Assembly (NCBI GenBank): GCA_003999685.1
Contig: CP021230.1
Coordinates: 930,001 to 994,000 of the forward strand
Origin: Taiwanofungus camphoratus
Lineage: Eukaryota > Basidiomycota > Agaricomycetes > Polyporales > Taiwanofungaceae
Length of the DNA stretch: 64,000 nt
Direction of reading: 5' to 3'
The notes beneath the pieces are model-generated. The model searched no databases, was not told the DNA's origin, and saw only the letters and a list, made by a program, of their open reading frames with translations. The translations under genes were made by a program, and so were the position numbers. How positions within the stretch are numbered: the first letter of the stretch is position 1; every line of letters begins with the position of its first letter. Shown one piece after another: positions 9,446 through 19,863 of this stretch.

Positions 9446-10806
9446 TCAAAATACTAGGCGCTTCAGATGATATATTCCTTCACGAGCAGCAGCCATGGTA
9501 TCATAAAGAACGCGTTCAGGTTGCGACTCATCCCGCGATCGCAGTCGCCAGCGGAGAAGTGGACTATTGAGCTGTCGGCGAATGCGCTCAAAAAGCGCGA
9601 ATGCAGTTTCGGCATTTGGTCGTCGATCAGGGTCTTGTTGTTTCATAGCATCTATCAGTGGCTGCAGGAACTCGAGGCCGTGATATTTCTAATCTCTGTT
9701 GTCAGCCTCTGTGATTCATATACAACACAAAGAAGCTCACTTGAACGAATTCTTTGTCGTACAAATTACCCATTGCAAAAATGTCGACCTTGAATGCATC
9801 GTATGCTATCTCCGACGATAGCTCAGGTACTTCTTTGTCCCTGCCTTCTCTCCCAAGGACATAATGAGGAGCTCCAGGTGCAGAGCGGGTCGATAATCCG
9901 AAATCGATGAAAAGATACCGGACAGGATGATCAATGCGCGAGAGGGGTGTCAGTTCGTATACTCCGTCAGCAGAGTAGCTACGTCGAATAGGGTGGTGAC
10001 CATTGGGAAATAAAGGGCGACCATCCATCATGATGTTCGCAGGTGCGCAGTCTCTGTAACATGTAAGGAAATACCTTGAAAAAACACATTACAGCCAGGA
10101 AAATAGCAACAACGAACCGATGCGCAATGCCCTGTTGATGGAGGAACCAGAGGCCCTGTTGCAAGCACAGAAGTCAAGACAAAGTAGATGTAGGAATGAA
10201 ATCAAACCCGCACTTCGAGTGTCTGCTGGACAAAATCCACAACCTCTCCTATCGCGCCAAATCCAGGATCATCGAATGGTCGTAGGTAAGGCATTATTAG
10301 CAGTGACATTCCATTGTCCAATGGATCGGGCAAGACATCCAGTAAAGAGACACAGTGATTTGCAGGATGCTTCATCAATTCGGGAGAAGATAAAAAGCGT
10401 GCTATTGCAATTTCTTCGCTATCATTTGATGTACTCTTGATCGATACAAGTAAGTCGTCTTGGTGTCGTATGGCGTCAATGACATTGTGATTCTTAAGAG
10501 GTATTGTGCTGATCAGCCAGGCGTCACAATTAAAGACGTCTGCCAAGAAATGCGTACATTCAGCATTATGGAGTCCTCACAAAAAATTGGATCCAATTCT
10601 GTATCTAACCATGAAGGAGACCAATCTGGGCGATAGCGAGGTCTCAAACTGTACCCGCAACGCTGTAGGTAAGGTTGACGGTCTCTCCAAAGCTTCTCGG
10701 CAGGACTGAGATCATAGTTTCCTTTCAACGTGGAGATTCTGAAACGTTGAGCTTGCTCCGGTGTAACAAAGACATATGAGGGCAAGCGAGATGTACGATT
10801 GTTCAT
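9446..10806 (-). CDS. Kinase-like protein B of the amplified module
   Basis: A 373-aa protein in five exons (10558-10806, 10214-10492, 10118-10155, 9741-10053, 9446-9688). The exon lengths 279, 38, 313 and 243 are identical to copy A; only exon 1 differs. Key residues are all present: VSIK lysine, HRDCAPANIMMD catalytic loop, FIDFGLS (true DFG) and VPELS in place of APE. The N-terminal tag is AEKLWRDRQPYLQRCGYSLR and DWSPSWLD. It could be an active protein kinase; the family is known in mushrooms, but I know no substrate. It is head-to-head with the gene at 11122. Compared with copy A the phospho-acceptor/activation region (FGLSTRSAPGAPHYVLGREG) is rewritten, whereas copy D is nearly identical to B. 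Confidence 0.85.
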
Positions 10807-11121
10807 ATTTTCCTCGACCAGCCAGGTGGAAGCTGCACAACTTGGAAGTCGCAGGCCGTGAGATTTGCACGTGTTTGTGGAACGGTTAGATCCTTGGCGC
10901 CTGTAGACGCACGGCCGCTGCATGGCCCGGGGCTGTTCTAGTGAGGTTTGAACACGCCTTTGCAACATGCTCGTGGACGAAGAGCCGCACGCTTCATGCC
11001 GATGCTTTGCGTAACGACTCTCAGTACGTTACTCTTCATAAGAGTGCTTTTTCCCTATATTTTCTAGGCAATTGGGTTGCACCCCTGAACAGGCTAAAGC
11101 CAAACTCCTACAAGCTGTGCT
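10807..11121. promoter_or_regulatory. Divergent (shared) promoter, unit 2
   Basis: 315 bp between the start codons of kinase B and the plus-strand partner. The half next to 11121 is similar to the matching part of unit 3 (CAAAGCCAAACTC...GAGCTGTGCTATG-like), so this side of the promoter was duplicated with the gene. Confidence 0.5.
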
Positions 11122-12512
11122 ATGTCTGCTATCACAGGCTATGATGTCTGGGGCACAGTTGCGGGCATCCTTGGGACCCTCGGTTTGATACCTATTCTGT
11201 CGTCTATCATTAACGACCAGTTGCCATCGACGAAATTAAGAATCCTCGACGAGACTTTTTTCGACACAGAATGCCTTCTCCGTTCTGTCTCAGAGGAAGG
11301 GTTGTTTTTGAATAGCAATTTTATTGCAGAGAAAGAGGGTCGTCTATTAGGGTACGTGCCTTTGTCAGAGTCTGATTTGCCGATTTATATTTTTGAGCTT
11401 ATGCTTTGTCTCAGCATTCATCGACAAGCAGAAGAGTATCGCACAGCGACGTATTGCGCCACGACTTTCGTGAAACAATTGAAAGTAATGATGAAAGGGC
11501 TCTCCAAGAAAATATCGCTTCTCTGCGTGGAGGTCAAGGAAGTTCGGGCGAGTATCTCAGTGGGTCCATCTTCAAGTCCGATATTGTTTCGTGCAGCATG
11601 AATCTAATCAAAATTGTCAGTCAACAAGCGCTAAACAAAGAGAAAGACTTCGGGCTGAGGGTCTCTTGCCGACCAGTGGGAATGCAGCTATTCCAAGCTT
11701 TTCTGTTTCATCAGCACAAACCGCTCCAGTAGAGCGTCCTTTTTGCCCAGGTCTGCTTCATCCTGCATTACATTCGAGCGAGTATCAATATCTGATTACG
11801 AGTGAACTAAGCAGGGGCGTTCACTTCTCACGCACTGGGTGCGTCTACCTGCGGAGAACCTTGCACCGCGAACACTTCAGCGCTATTGACCGCTACAAAG
11901 TCATCCGACCATTGCCATGCAGGATGTGGCATTGCAAATGGGTATCGAGCCAGGTCATTACTCGCAGCACCTCTCTCTTCTTCATCTGGGTGTTACCCGT
12001 GCACTGTCACCGCCGTTCCGTCGGGCCTCGTCCCAGCTCAGAGGACCATGTCCTCGCAGCGTATACAGCCAGATGCGCGTCGAATGATGCCTTCATCATC
12101 TGTTCGGACTGTGATGCCACCCCTAACGTTTTTTAGGAAGCCGCGCATGAAATTCTCAGGTAGGACGAGGCACAGGCTTTATCGACGGAATCACTATCGT
12201 CTATGTCGGTACCACCCGTCACCTCCTCAGTCTCTTCGGTCCGAGCACTCGGAAACGCAAACCCTTGGTCTTTCACACCATGCCCATTCACCTTCCGATA
12301 GAATGAGACACTCGACTGAGACTACAATAGACTCAGTGATGGACCAAGGGATCCATATGAAGGTTCTGGACGGAGCAAAAGACGATAATGATTGGGAAGA
12401 TGCAGACGAATGCGACATTGAGACGGACATTCCGCAGCTCTTGTACTCTGCCCCTGAGATACCTGTTCTGGACGATAGACATAGTGTGGAGGTGCAACGT
12501 TACTCGCGCTAG
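11122..12512 (+). CDS. Module partner protein B
   Basis: A 364-aa protein from exons 11122-11351, 11415-11559, 11621-11781, 11954-12512. Exon 2 (145 nt) and the phases match the other two copies. The N-terminal unit is SAITGYDVWGTVAGILGTLG, LIPILSSIINDQLPSTKL, RSVSEEGLF, EEYRTATYCATTFVKQL, KKISLLCVEVKEVRASIS. The middle is Ser/Pro/Arg-rich and probably disordered. The tail is conserved and acidic (DDNDWEDADECDIETDIPQL, then LYSAPEIPVLDD). A ~170-nt segment (11782-11953) absent from copy 3 is best read as an intron, because removing it restores the frame seen in copy 3. Function unknown; see the copy at 6937 for the weak HeLo-like resemblance. Confidence 0.72.
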
Positions 12513-13064
12513 CAGGTAATCGGTGGGTCGAGAGTACTTGATGAACTGTGCGTAGTCCTTCCTTAGTTCTTCCCTTCCTTCTCTATGCAAGTTTGCTGGG
12601 GTACGATTATTTCATCATGTTGTATGCAAAACATGAGGATAGTGAAAATAGATATCATATTTATCATTCTTCTCGATTTCTATTGTGTGGTAAGTTACAA
12701 ACAAGATCCACTGGCCCAACGATGCGTTGAACAGTCGCGATCATGTGGGAGAAGTATTTTTTTGAGCGCTTGCTGTTTGTGGTTCTATATAAATGGGAGC
12801 AAAGTACGGCAATAATGCGGGGTCAGGACCGCGAGACGCGAGCCTACTTGCAGAGGGAAAGCAAACAAATTTCCAAAAGCTGTTGATAAAATGTTTGCAT
12901 GTATCTAGATGAAACAACAATCGTGCGTATCAAAGTTGTTACATAGGCTGGCAAGGGCTCAAAAGCGACATGATATGGCAATGCGTATTCGAGAACAAGT
13001 GTTACTTGATCGATGGGACAGATCAGCCGTAGAAGGTTGTGGACAAGCAGACCTCGACTGAACG

Positions 13065-13790
13065 TCATGCTACCAGGTGTTTTAGATCATAAATCCCTGC
13101 CCGTACAACTGCTACTATGACAGGTGCCGATTCACTTCTTGATCGTAGTCGCCGACGCAGCAAAGAGCTGCTGAGGGGGAAACGATTCTCGAATTGCGTC
13201 AAGGAAGCTACTGCCTTCGGACAGGTTGTACAATTATCATAGCATCAGCCAGAGGCTGAAAGATCTCAAGACCGTGGTATTTCAGACTGAGACATAAGCA
13301 GAATAATTGCAGATAGACCTAAGTAACGTACTTGTAAAGACTCCTTGTCATAGAGGTTTCCTAGGGAAAAAATATCCACTTTGAACATGCCGTATGATAC
13401 ATCTTGTGATAGTTCTGGAGATTCTTTATCTCTTCTTGTCCTGCCCAGGACGTACGGTGTGACATCTTCTGGAAAATGCACGGATAGTTCGAAGTCAATG
13501 AAATAATATTTGACAGGATGATTGATGCGAGACAGAAGTCACCTTAGAGATGGTGTTCGTGGAATAATTTCGACGGATAGGATGATGGCCGTGCGGGTAT
13601 AGCGCCCGAGCATCCATCATGATATCAGCGGCAGCGCAATCTCTTTTCATACGTTGAAAACATAGAACACGAAAGAGTCTGACAGATGAAGCTTACCGGT
13701 GAGCTACTCTTTGACTATGGAGAAAGTGCAAGCCCTGAGTATTCTAATCACATTGGCACAATGTAGCATTGTGTCAAAGACGTATGTATC
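13065..13790 (-). pseudogene. Kinase relic C (3' half only)
   Basis: This is similar to the last three exons of kinase A (5235-5990), including the catalytic-loop exon (CATCATGATATCAGCGGCAG region) and YFIDFELS-type sequence. It lacks the N-terminal exons and has small deletions and frame changes, for example in the YRIDHP-encoding stretch near 13540 and at the start of the last exon near 13200. It carries the same DFE variant as kinase A, so it came from an A-type copy and not from B or D. It ends abruptly at 13790, where an X-tail copy begins. Confidence 0.8.
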
Positions 13791-13794
13791 AAAA

Positions 13795-14046
13795 GTCTTG
13801 GTGCAGGCGTGCTGCATATTTAGGATTCTGAAATTGTCCTACAGGTAGGCATGGACGTTCAACGTTCAGTACTCAGTACTGACAAATCACACATGCAGGG
13901 CGTACCTGGTGCTGATAGTGGAAGTGGAAGATGACGAGGAGATCGAGGAACACCGATTCTTGTGCACCAGCGATGACGCCATGGCTCGAGCTGGTGCAGA
14001 GCCGAACCACAAATTCACCGTTCAGATCGATGAAGAGGATCGATAA
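13795..14046 (+). pseudogene. Relic of the 3' end of gene X (copy 3)
   Basis: Matches 4646-4905. It keeps the last part of exon 4 (VSKVLVQACCIFRI), the intron and the full last exon, which is still open (LVLIVEVEDDEEIEEHRFLC, then MARAGAEPNHKF) and ends with TAA at 14044-14046. It has no start codon context or upstream exons, so it is probably not expressed on its own. Confidence 0.75.
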
Positions 14047-14483
14047 GGCAATCAGTGTCCAGAAAACAGGATTGTCGAAGTTGTGTTGTGCACGTACACC
14101 GTGACCCTTCTGCTGCATGTAATTGAATTTCATGCAGCCATAGATAATTGACAGTTGAAGATCTTCTCACTGACCTCAAGTGTTCCATATAGTACAGATC
14201 AGAGGGTATGTAAATGTAGCTTGATGAGATGCCTTAATTCTACAACCTGTATATGTAACATCGGATGGGCCAGTTCTACATGTGTTTATAGTACAACATA
14301 TGCGTCGATGGAAATAATGATAGGTATTGAAACACGTGTGCAGCAACGAGAGCGAAGACCGAGAACACAATATGACATCGTGATTGAGTGTGAACCGATG
14401 AGAAAATATCCAGTCTGACAGACACTGACTTGCGGATCATCAGTGAACAGAGAAAAGGAAAACTTAAGTAAAAGCAGCTCACG

Positions 14484-15835
14484 TCAAAATACCAGGCGCT
14501 TTAGATGATATATCCCTTCACGAGCAACGGCCACGGTATCATAAAGAACGCGTTCAGGTTGCGACTCATCCCGCGATCGCAGTCGCCAACGAAGAAGCGG
14601 ACTGTTGAGCTGTTGGCGGATACGTTCAAAAAGCGCGAATGCAGTTTCAGCGTTTGGTCGTCGATCCGGGTGTTGTTGTTTCATAGCATCTATCAGTGGC
14701 TGCAGGAACTCGAGGCCGTGATATTTCTGAACTCTGTTATCAACTATATGATTAATAGGCGACAGGAAGAAGCTCACCTGAACAAATTCTTTGTCGTACA
14801 AATTACCCATTGCAAAAATGTCGACCTTGAATGCATCGTATGCTATCTCCGACGATAGCTCGGGCACTTCCTTGTCCCTGCCTTCTCTCCCAAGGACATA
14901 ATGAGGGGCTCCGGGTGCAGAGCGGGTCGATAACCCGAAGTCGATGAAAAGATATCGGACAGGATGATCAATGCGCGACAGGGGTGTTAGTTCATATACT
15001 CCGTCAGCAGAGTAGCCACGTCGAATGGGGTGGTGACCATTAGGAAATAACGGGCGACCATCCATCATGATGTTCGCAGGTGCGCAGTCTCTGTACATGT
15101 AAGGAGATATCTGAACAAAATTACATTATAGCTGGGAGGATAGCAACAACGAACCGATGCGCAATGCCTTGTTGATGGAGGAACCAGAGGCCCTGTTGCG
15201 TATAAGCATAGAAGTTAAGATAAAGTAGATGTAGGAATGAAATCAAACCCGCACTTCAAGTGTCTGCTGGACAAAATCCACCACCTCTCCAATCGCGCCA
15301 AATTTAGGATCATCGAATGGTCGTAGGTAAGGCATTATCAGAAATGACATTCCATTGTCCAATGGGTCGGGTAAGACATCCAGTATAGAGACACAGTGGT
15401 TTGCGGGATGCTTCATCAGTTCGGGAGAGGAGAGAAAGCGTGCTATTGCAATTTCTTCGCTATCATTTGGTGTGCTTTTTATTGATACAAGCAAGCTGTC
15501 TCGGTGTCGTGTGGCATCAATGACATTGTATTTCTTAAGAAATAATGCGTAATTGCGTTCATTAGTCCTGCGGTCACAATCGAAGAGGTGCGTACATTCA
15601 GCATTATAGAGTCCTCACAAAAAACTGGATCCAAATTGGTATCTAACCATGAAGGAGACCAATCTGGGTGATAGCGAGGTCTCAAGCTGTATCCGCAATG
15701 CTCGAAGTACGGTTGGTGATCTCTCCATAGCTTCTCAGCAGGGCTGAGACTGTAGATTCCTTTCAAGGTAGCAACTCGGTGGCGCTGAGCTTGCTCCGGT
15801 GTGACAAAGACGTACGAAGGTAAGCGACTGTTCAT
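14484..15835 (-). CDS. Kinase-like protein D of the amplified module
   Basis: A 370-aa protein in five exons (15596-15835, 15255-15533, 15155-15192, 14778-15090, 14484-14726) with the same internal exon lengths as copies A and B. Motifs: VSIK lysine, HRDCAPANIMMD, FIDFGLS, VPELS. It starts at ATG 15835 (MNSRLPSYVFV), which aligns with copy B. Exon 4 (PLFPNGHHPIRRGYSADGVY, PGAPHYVLGREGRDKEVPEL) is almost residue-for-residue the same as B, while exon 1 differs more. That fits recent duplication or gene conversion between B and D. The gene is head-to-head with the one at 16154. Confidence 0.85.
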
Positions 15836-16153
15836 GTTCCCTTCCACTAGTCAGTTGCTTGTAGGTGACAAGATCTCGAGTTTTGCACATGTTCCTCAAA
15901 ATCGTGCAGCCTTCGTGGCTGCTGGCAAGATTGTTTGGCACTATTGACGGGGACGGCATATTCGGTTTGGCGACTCGCTGCAAACACGCCCTTACAACAT
16001 GTTCGTCGACAGAGGGTCTACATATACCAATGCTTTGTGTAACGACTCTGAGTACGCTGCTCTTCATAAGAGTAGCTATCCCCATATTTTCTAGGCAATT
16101 CTGCTGCATCTGAGCCAGGCCAAAGCCAAACTCAGAACGTCACGAGCTGTGCT
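15836..16153. promoter_or_regulatory. Divergent (shared) promoter, unit 3
   Basis: 318 bp between the start codons of kinase D and its partner. It contains an ACTCTGAGTACGCTGCTCTT-like stretch also found in unit 2 (near 11020), so it is a duplicated bidirectional promoter. No TATA box is obvious. Confidence 0.5.
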
Positions 16154-17325
16154 ATGTCTAGTATCGCAGGCTACGATGTCTGGGGCATTGTTGCAGGCGT
16201 CCTTGGGACTCTTGGTTTAATACCTATCTTGACTTCTATCGTCAACGACCAGATGCCGTCGGCGAAACTAATGGTTCTCGAGGAGACTTTGTTGGATACT
16301 GACTCTCTTCTACAATCTGTCTCAGAAGAAGGACTGTTTACGAATAACAATTTCATCTCGGAAACAGAACATCGCTTAGCCTAGTATGTGCCTTTGTCAA
16401 AGATTTTCTGCCAATGTGTAGTTCCTGAGCTTCTGTTTTGTTCCAGCTTTCATTCAAAAGCTGAAGAGTATCGCACAGCAACGTATTGCGCCACGACTTT
16501 CATGAAACAATTGAAGGAGATGATGAAAGGGCTATCAAAGAGAATATCGCTTCTCTGCAATGACGTCAAGGACGTTCGAGCGGATATCTCAGTAAGTTCA
16601 TCATGTCCTGCAATATTTCGTGCAGCATAGATTTAATGACAACACATCAGTCAACAAGCTCAACACAACGAAAAAGACTTCATGCAGAGGGTCTCTTACC
16701 GACCAGTGGAAATACAGCGATTCCCAGTACTTCTGTTTCATCAGTACGAGCCGCTCTAGCAGAGCGACCTTTTTGCCAAGGTCTGCTTCACCCTGCATTA
16801 TGTTCGAGCCCTTCTTCGACTGGGTGTTACTCGCGTACTGTCACCGCCGTTCCATCGGGCCGCGTCCCAGCTGAGAGGACCATGTCCTCGCAGCGTATAC
16901 TGCCAGATGCGCGCCAAATGATGCCTTCATCACCTGTTCGGTCTGTGACGGCACCCCCGACATTTGTTCGGAAATCTCGCACGAAATTCTTTGGTAGGGT
17001 GAGGTACAGGCTCTATCGACGGAATCGCTATCGTCTATGTCGGTCCCACCTGTCACCTCCTCAGTTTCTTCTGCCCGAGCACTCGGAAACGCAAACTCTT
17101 GGTCTTTCACACCCTGTGCACTCGCCATCGAATAGAATGAGACGCTCGACTGAGACTACAATAGGCTCAGTGAAAGTTCTGGACGGAGCAAAAGACGATA
17201 ATGATTGGGAAGATGCAGACGAATGCGACATTGAGACGGACATTCCGCAGCTCTTGTACTCTGCCCCTGAGATACCTGTTCTGGACGATAGACATAGTGT
17301 GGAGGTGGATCGTTGCTCGCGCTAG
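16154..17325 (+). CDS. Module partner protein C (third copy)
   Basis: A 349-aa protein from exons 16154-16383, 16447-16591 and 16651-17325. The N-terminal unit is SSIAGYDVWGIVAGVLGTLG, LIPILTSIVNDQMPSAKL, QSVSEEGLF, EEYRTATYCATTFMKQL, KRISLLCNDVKDVRADIS. The third exon is one open frame: Ser/Pro/Arg-rich linker, then the tail KVLDGAKDDNDWEDADECDI, ETDIPQLLYSAPEIPVLDD, almost the same as copy B. The conserved ends and freely changing middle suggest that the N-terminal helices and the acidic tail are the working parts. Confidence 0.75.
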
Positions 17326-17800
17326 CAGGTAATCGGTTGAAGGTACTTGATGAACTGTGCGTAGTCCTTTCTTAGTCCTTCCCTTCCTTCCCTACGCAAG
17401 TTTGCTGGGGTACGATTGTTTCATCATGCTGTATGCAAAGCATGCGGATAGTGAAAATAGATATCATATTTATCATTCTTCTCGATTTCTGTCGCGTGGC
17501 AAGTTACAGGCAAAGTCCACTGGCCCGACGACGCGTCGAACAGTCGCGATCACGTGGGTGAGGTTTATTTTGTGAGCGCTTGCTGTTTGCGGCGTTTCTT
17601 GTTCTGTCTCGATCGCAATGCATTTGAGTAGGGTTTCCAGAGGCTCTAAACAAACAGGACCTTGTATTCAGTCTTGTCACTTCCTCATCATAATGAGAAC
17701 ACAAACCACATTGTTGTCCTGGTATCCCTTGTACCGGCGCCCTTATGCTTCAGCCTGGTATGCTACTGCTAAGCAACAGCCAAAGTTTGCGGCGTAATAC

Positions 17801-19150
17801 ATGAAAGTCGAGTTTGCGAACTGTCAACAGAACCTCGAGCCTCCCAACGACCATCCTAACCTCTTCACACTCGTTATGAACTCCTACATATCGTCGATCC
17901 TCAACATATGGGCCTGCGTGAACGCCTTCGTGCGCAGCCCCGCGCGCACCATCGAGCGCTGGATGTATGCTATTCTGTTTTGCATCTTCGACTGCATCAA
18001 CGCCGTCTACCAATACTGCGCACGCAAGCTCACTTCTTGGAAGGAGTATCTGGATTCTTGGAAGGAATATTTCGGACGGCGGCTCGCAGTATTAGCCAAA
18101 ACGCCGGAGGAGTACGCGGAGGAGGCGTTCCGCCGCACGTATGGCTATCGCTACAATAAGGACTTCCCGCCGAAGGGGCTGCGTAAGCTTCCGTATAGCT
18201 CGCTGCCGCGCCCTGGGTGCGTCTGCTCGTGCGTAAGTGACCATCTAGCTGACCACGTCTTCTTTGGCCGAATCGCGGACATTCTGTGTGTGTGATGTCG
18301 GCCATATGCAGGAAAATCCGCGTGAAATGGTTTCACGACATTAAACAGACGCTTCCGGGCCCGTTCGACCCACCGGACCTATGGGCGGACGTCGCGCTCG
18401 AGAAGAACGGGGAGCTTGACCTGAGAGTCATCAAGCGCATGTGGGGGCTCGAGAACGTCTACGTAATCAGTTTCTGGTTGCTGACGTTTAATCCACATTG
18501 ACGCATGGGTATCCGCGCAGCCGATCGACTGGCCACGCCTCAGGGTGTTCGAGCCTACAAACCCGGACAGGCTGTCTGCGGTGGCGGTGACGTTGCTCAT
18601 GGAGGGCCAGCCATTCTTGCGCATTATTGGTAGAGCCTCCTGCCCGTTTCGCCATCTCGAAGTCGACGCTGACCCCAAATCTTCGTTCTGAATAACAGAG
18701 AAGCCGAGCCTCGACAGACAGGACATTCGACAGAGGCGCGCGAGGCTTTTCAAGACGTTAAAATACTACCGAGGGGCACCCCGGAGGTACGTAAAGGCAC
18801 GACTGGCCCGCTGCTGCACGAGCGCAGGCCGCCTTGTGTGGTGGCTGCGCTATCTCTGGAAGACACGAATCAACCCCGGGAGGATCTGGCGGTGCACGTA
18901 CCACTCGCTGAAGCAGGCGCGGGAGGAAGCAGCGTGCGAGGCGTATTTCTGGATCGGGTTGGTGGTCAGTATCATCGGCTGGGCGTTGATATGCGTCGCT
19001 GCTTTCTACGCGCTGAGATATGTCGTGGTGCCGTGTGCGATTTTCGCGGTCCGTAATATCGCATGGGAGTTGGCCAAGATTGGCTCTGCCCTTGTGCTGC
19101 GTGCTGGTGCGACGATGGGGAGGAAGATGACCGAGAAGTTTGTATCGTAA
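17801..19150 (+). CDS. Unrecognised 379-aa membrane-associated protein
   Basis: Four exons with matching phases: 17801-18228, 18312-18462, 18521-18629, 18699-19150. The N-terminal third has a hydrophobic stretch (MYAILFCIFDCINAVYQYC). A basic, Tyr-rich region (RRTYGYRYNKDFPPKGLRKL) follows. The C-terminal part has two adjoining hydrophobic segments (YFWIGLVVSIIGWALICVAA, then FYALRYVVVPCAIFAV). The protein probably sits in a membrane with long charged loops. A second in-frame ATG at 17878 (MNSYISSILNIWACVNAF) is an alternative start. Codon use is GC-rich, unlike the module to its left. I do not recognise the family. Confidence 0.7.
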
Positions 19151-19863
19151 ATTGTACGCTATCGTTTCTTAGGGCGGGGTTTGGACGCTTGGGTGGAGTG
19201 GACTGACTGATTCTTTCTATGTTGTTGTCCTGCCGGATAACGGACTTTGGCTGGATATGTTGTATATGTGATGTATGCCCTATGCTCGCTTTATGCACTC
19301 GTTCTTTTCCGCGTGTCACAAACCCCCAGTCGATGGATCCCTGGTGCAATCTCGGTGCATATATGCGCTTCCCAACGTGCAGTGGTGGCTTTGCGGAGGG
19401 TTCGCGGTGTACGCTCGCCCACGAGACTGTTGCTCGGTTCGACCTCTTCATTACGTCATAATGATCGACGTCAAATTCCCTCGATATCGAATGACGTATG
19501 TGAGCTTACATTGCGTGGTATATAAAAGGCGGCAACCATCGTCCGTCCAGAGCTGGATAACCCTTCCCCTCAACGTTTGACCCCTCAGCCAACACATAGC
19601 GCAAAGCGTTGATAGACACCATATGCTCCATTTGTTGACCACGGGGAACGGCATCAACGATCCCGTCAGTCAAGACTGCTACAAACGATCGGGCTAGAGC
19701 AATCCGCCGTTCCAGAATGTCCTTGAGTACAGTCAGTGTCAGCCGCAGCCCAGTTCTGGCCAACGAATGCGTGTGAATGCCTTGGCCAATCAGAAGACGA
19801 ACGTCGGAGGCTGACGAGCCCGGATCCACCCTTTTGACAGTTAAAAGCTCAACCATCTTGGAA
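19151..19863. other. Gap between convergent genes
   Basis: 3' regions of the plus-strand membrane protein and the minus-strand ABC gene. A 127-codon ORF on minus (19506-19889) overlaps the ABC stop codon in another frame. It shows no recognisable domain and I treat it as chance. Confidence 0.45.

Larger units (their letters stand above)
4646..17592. repeat. Locally amplified module (three full units plus one partial)
   Basis: The same series of sequences recurs in direct order. It runs: 3' tail of gene X (plus), ~0.4 kb spacer, kinase-like gene (minus), shared promoter, N-terminal-helix protein gene (plus). Unit 1 covers ~4646-8840, unit 2 ~8850-12780, a partial unit ~12785-13790 (spacer and kinase 3' half only) and unit 3 ~13795-17592. 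Units 2 and 3 resemble each other more than either resembles unit 1, including 3' flanks (12513-12780 against 17326-17592). The partial unit resembles unit 1. The joint near 13790 fuses a kinase fragment directly to an X-tail copy. This order suggests unequal crossing-over in at least two rounds. Confidence 0.8.

Noticed and set aside
4646-17592. Bacterial-type gene cluster or horizontally acquired island
   Set aside because: All genes have fungal introns and belong to basidiomycete families; local duplication explains the array.
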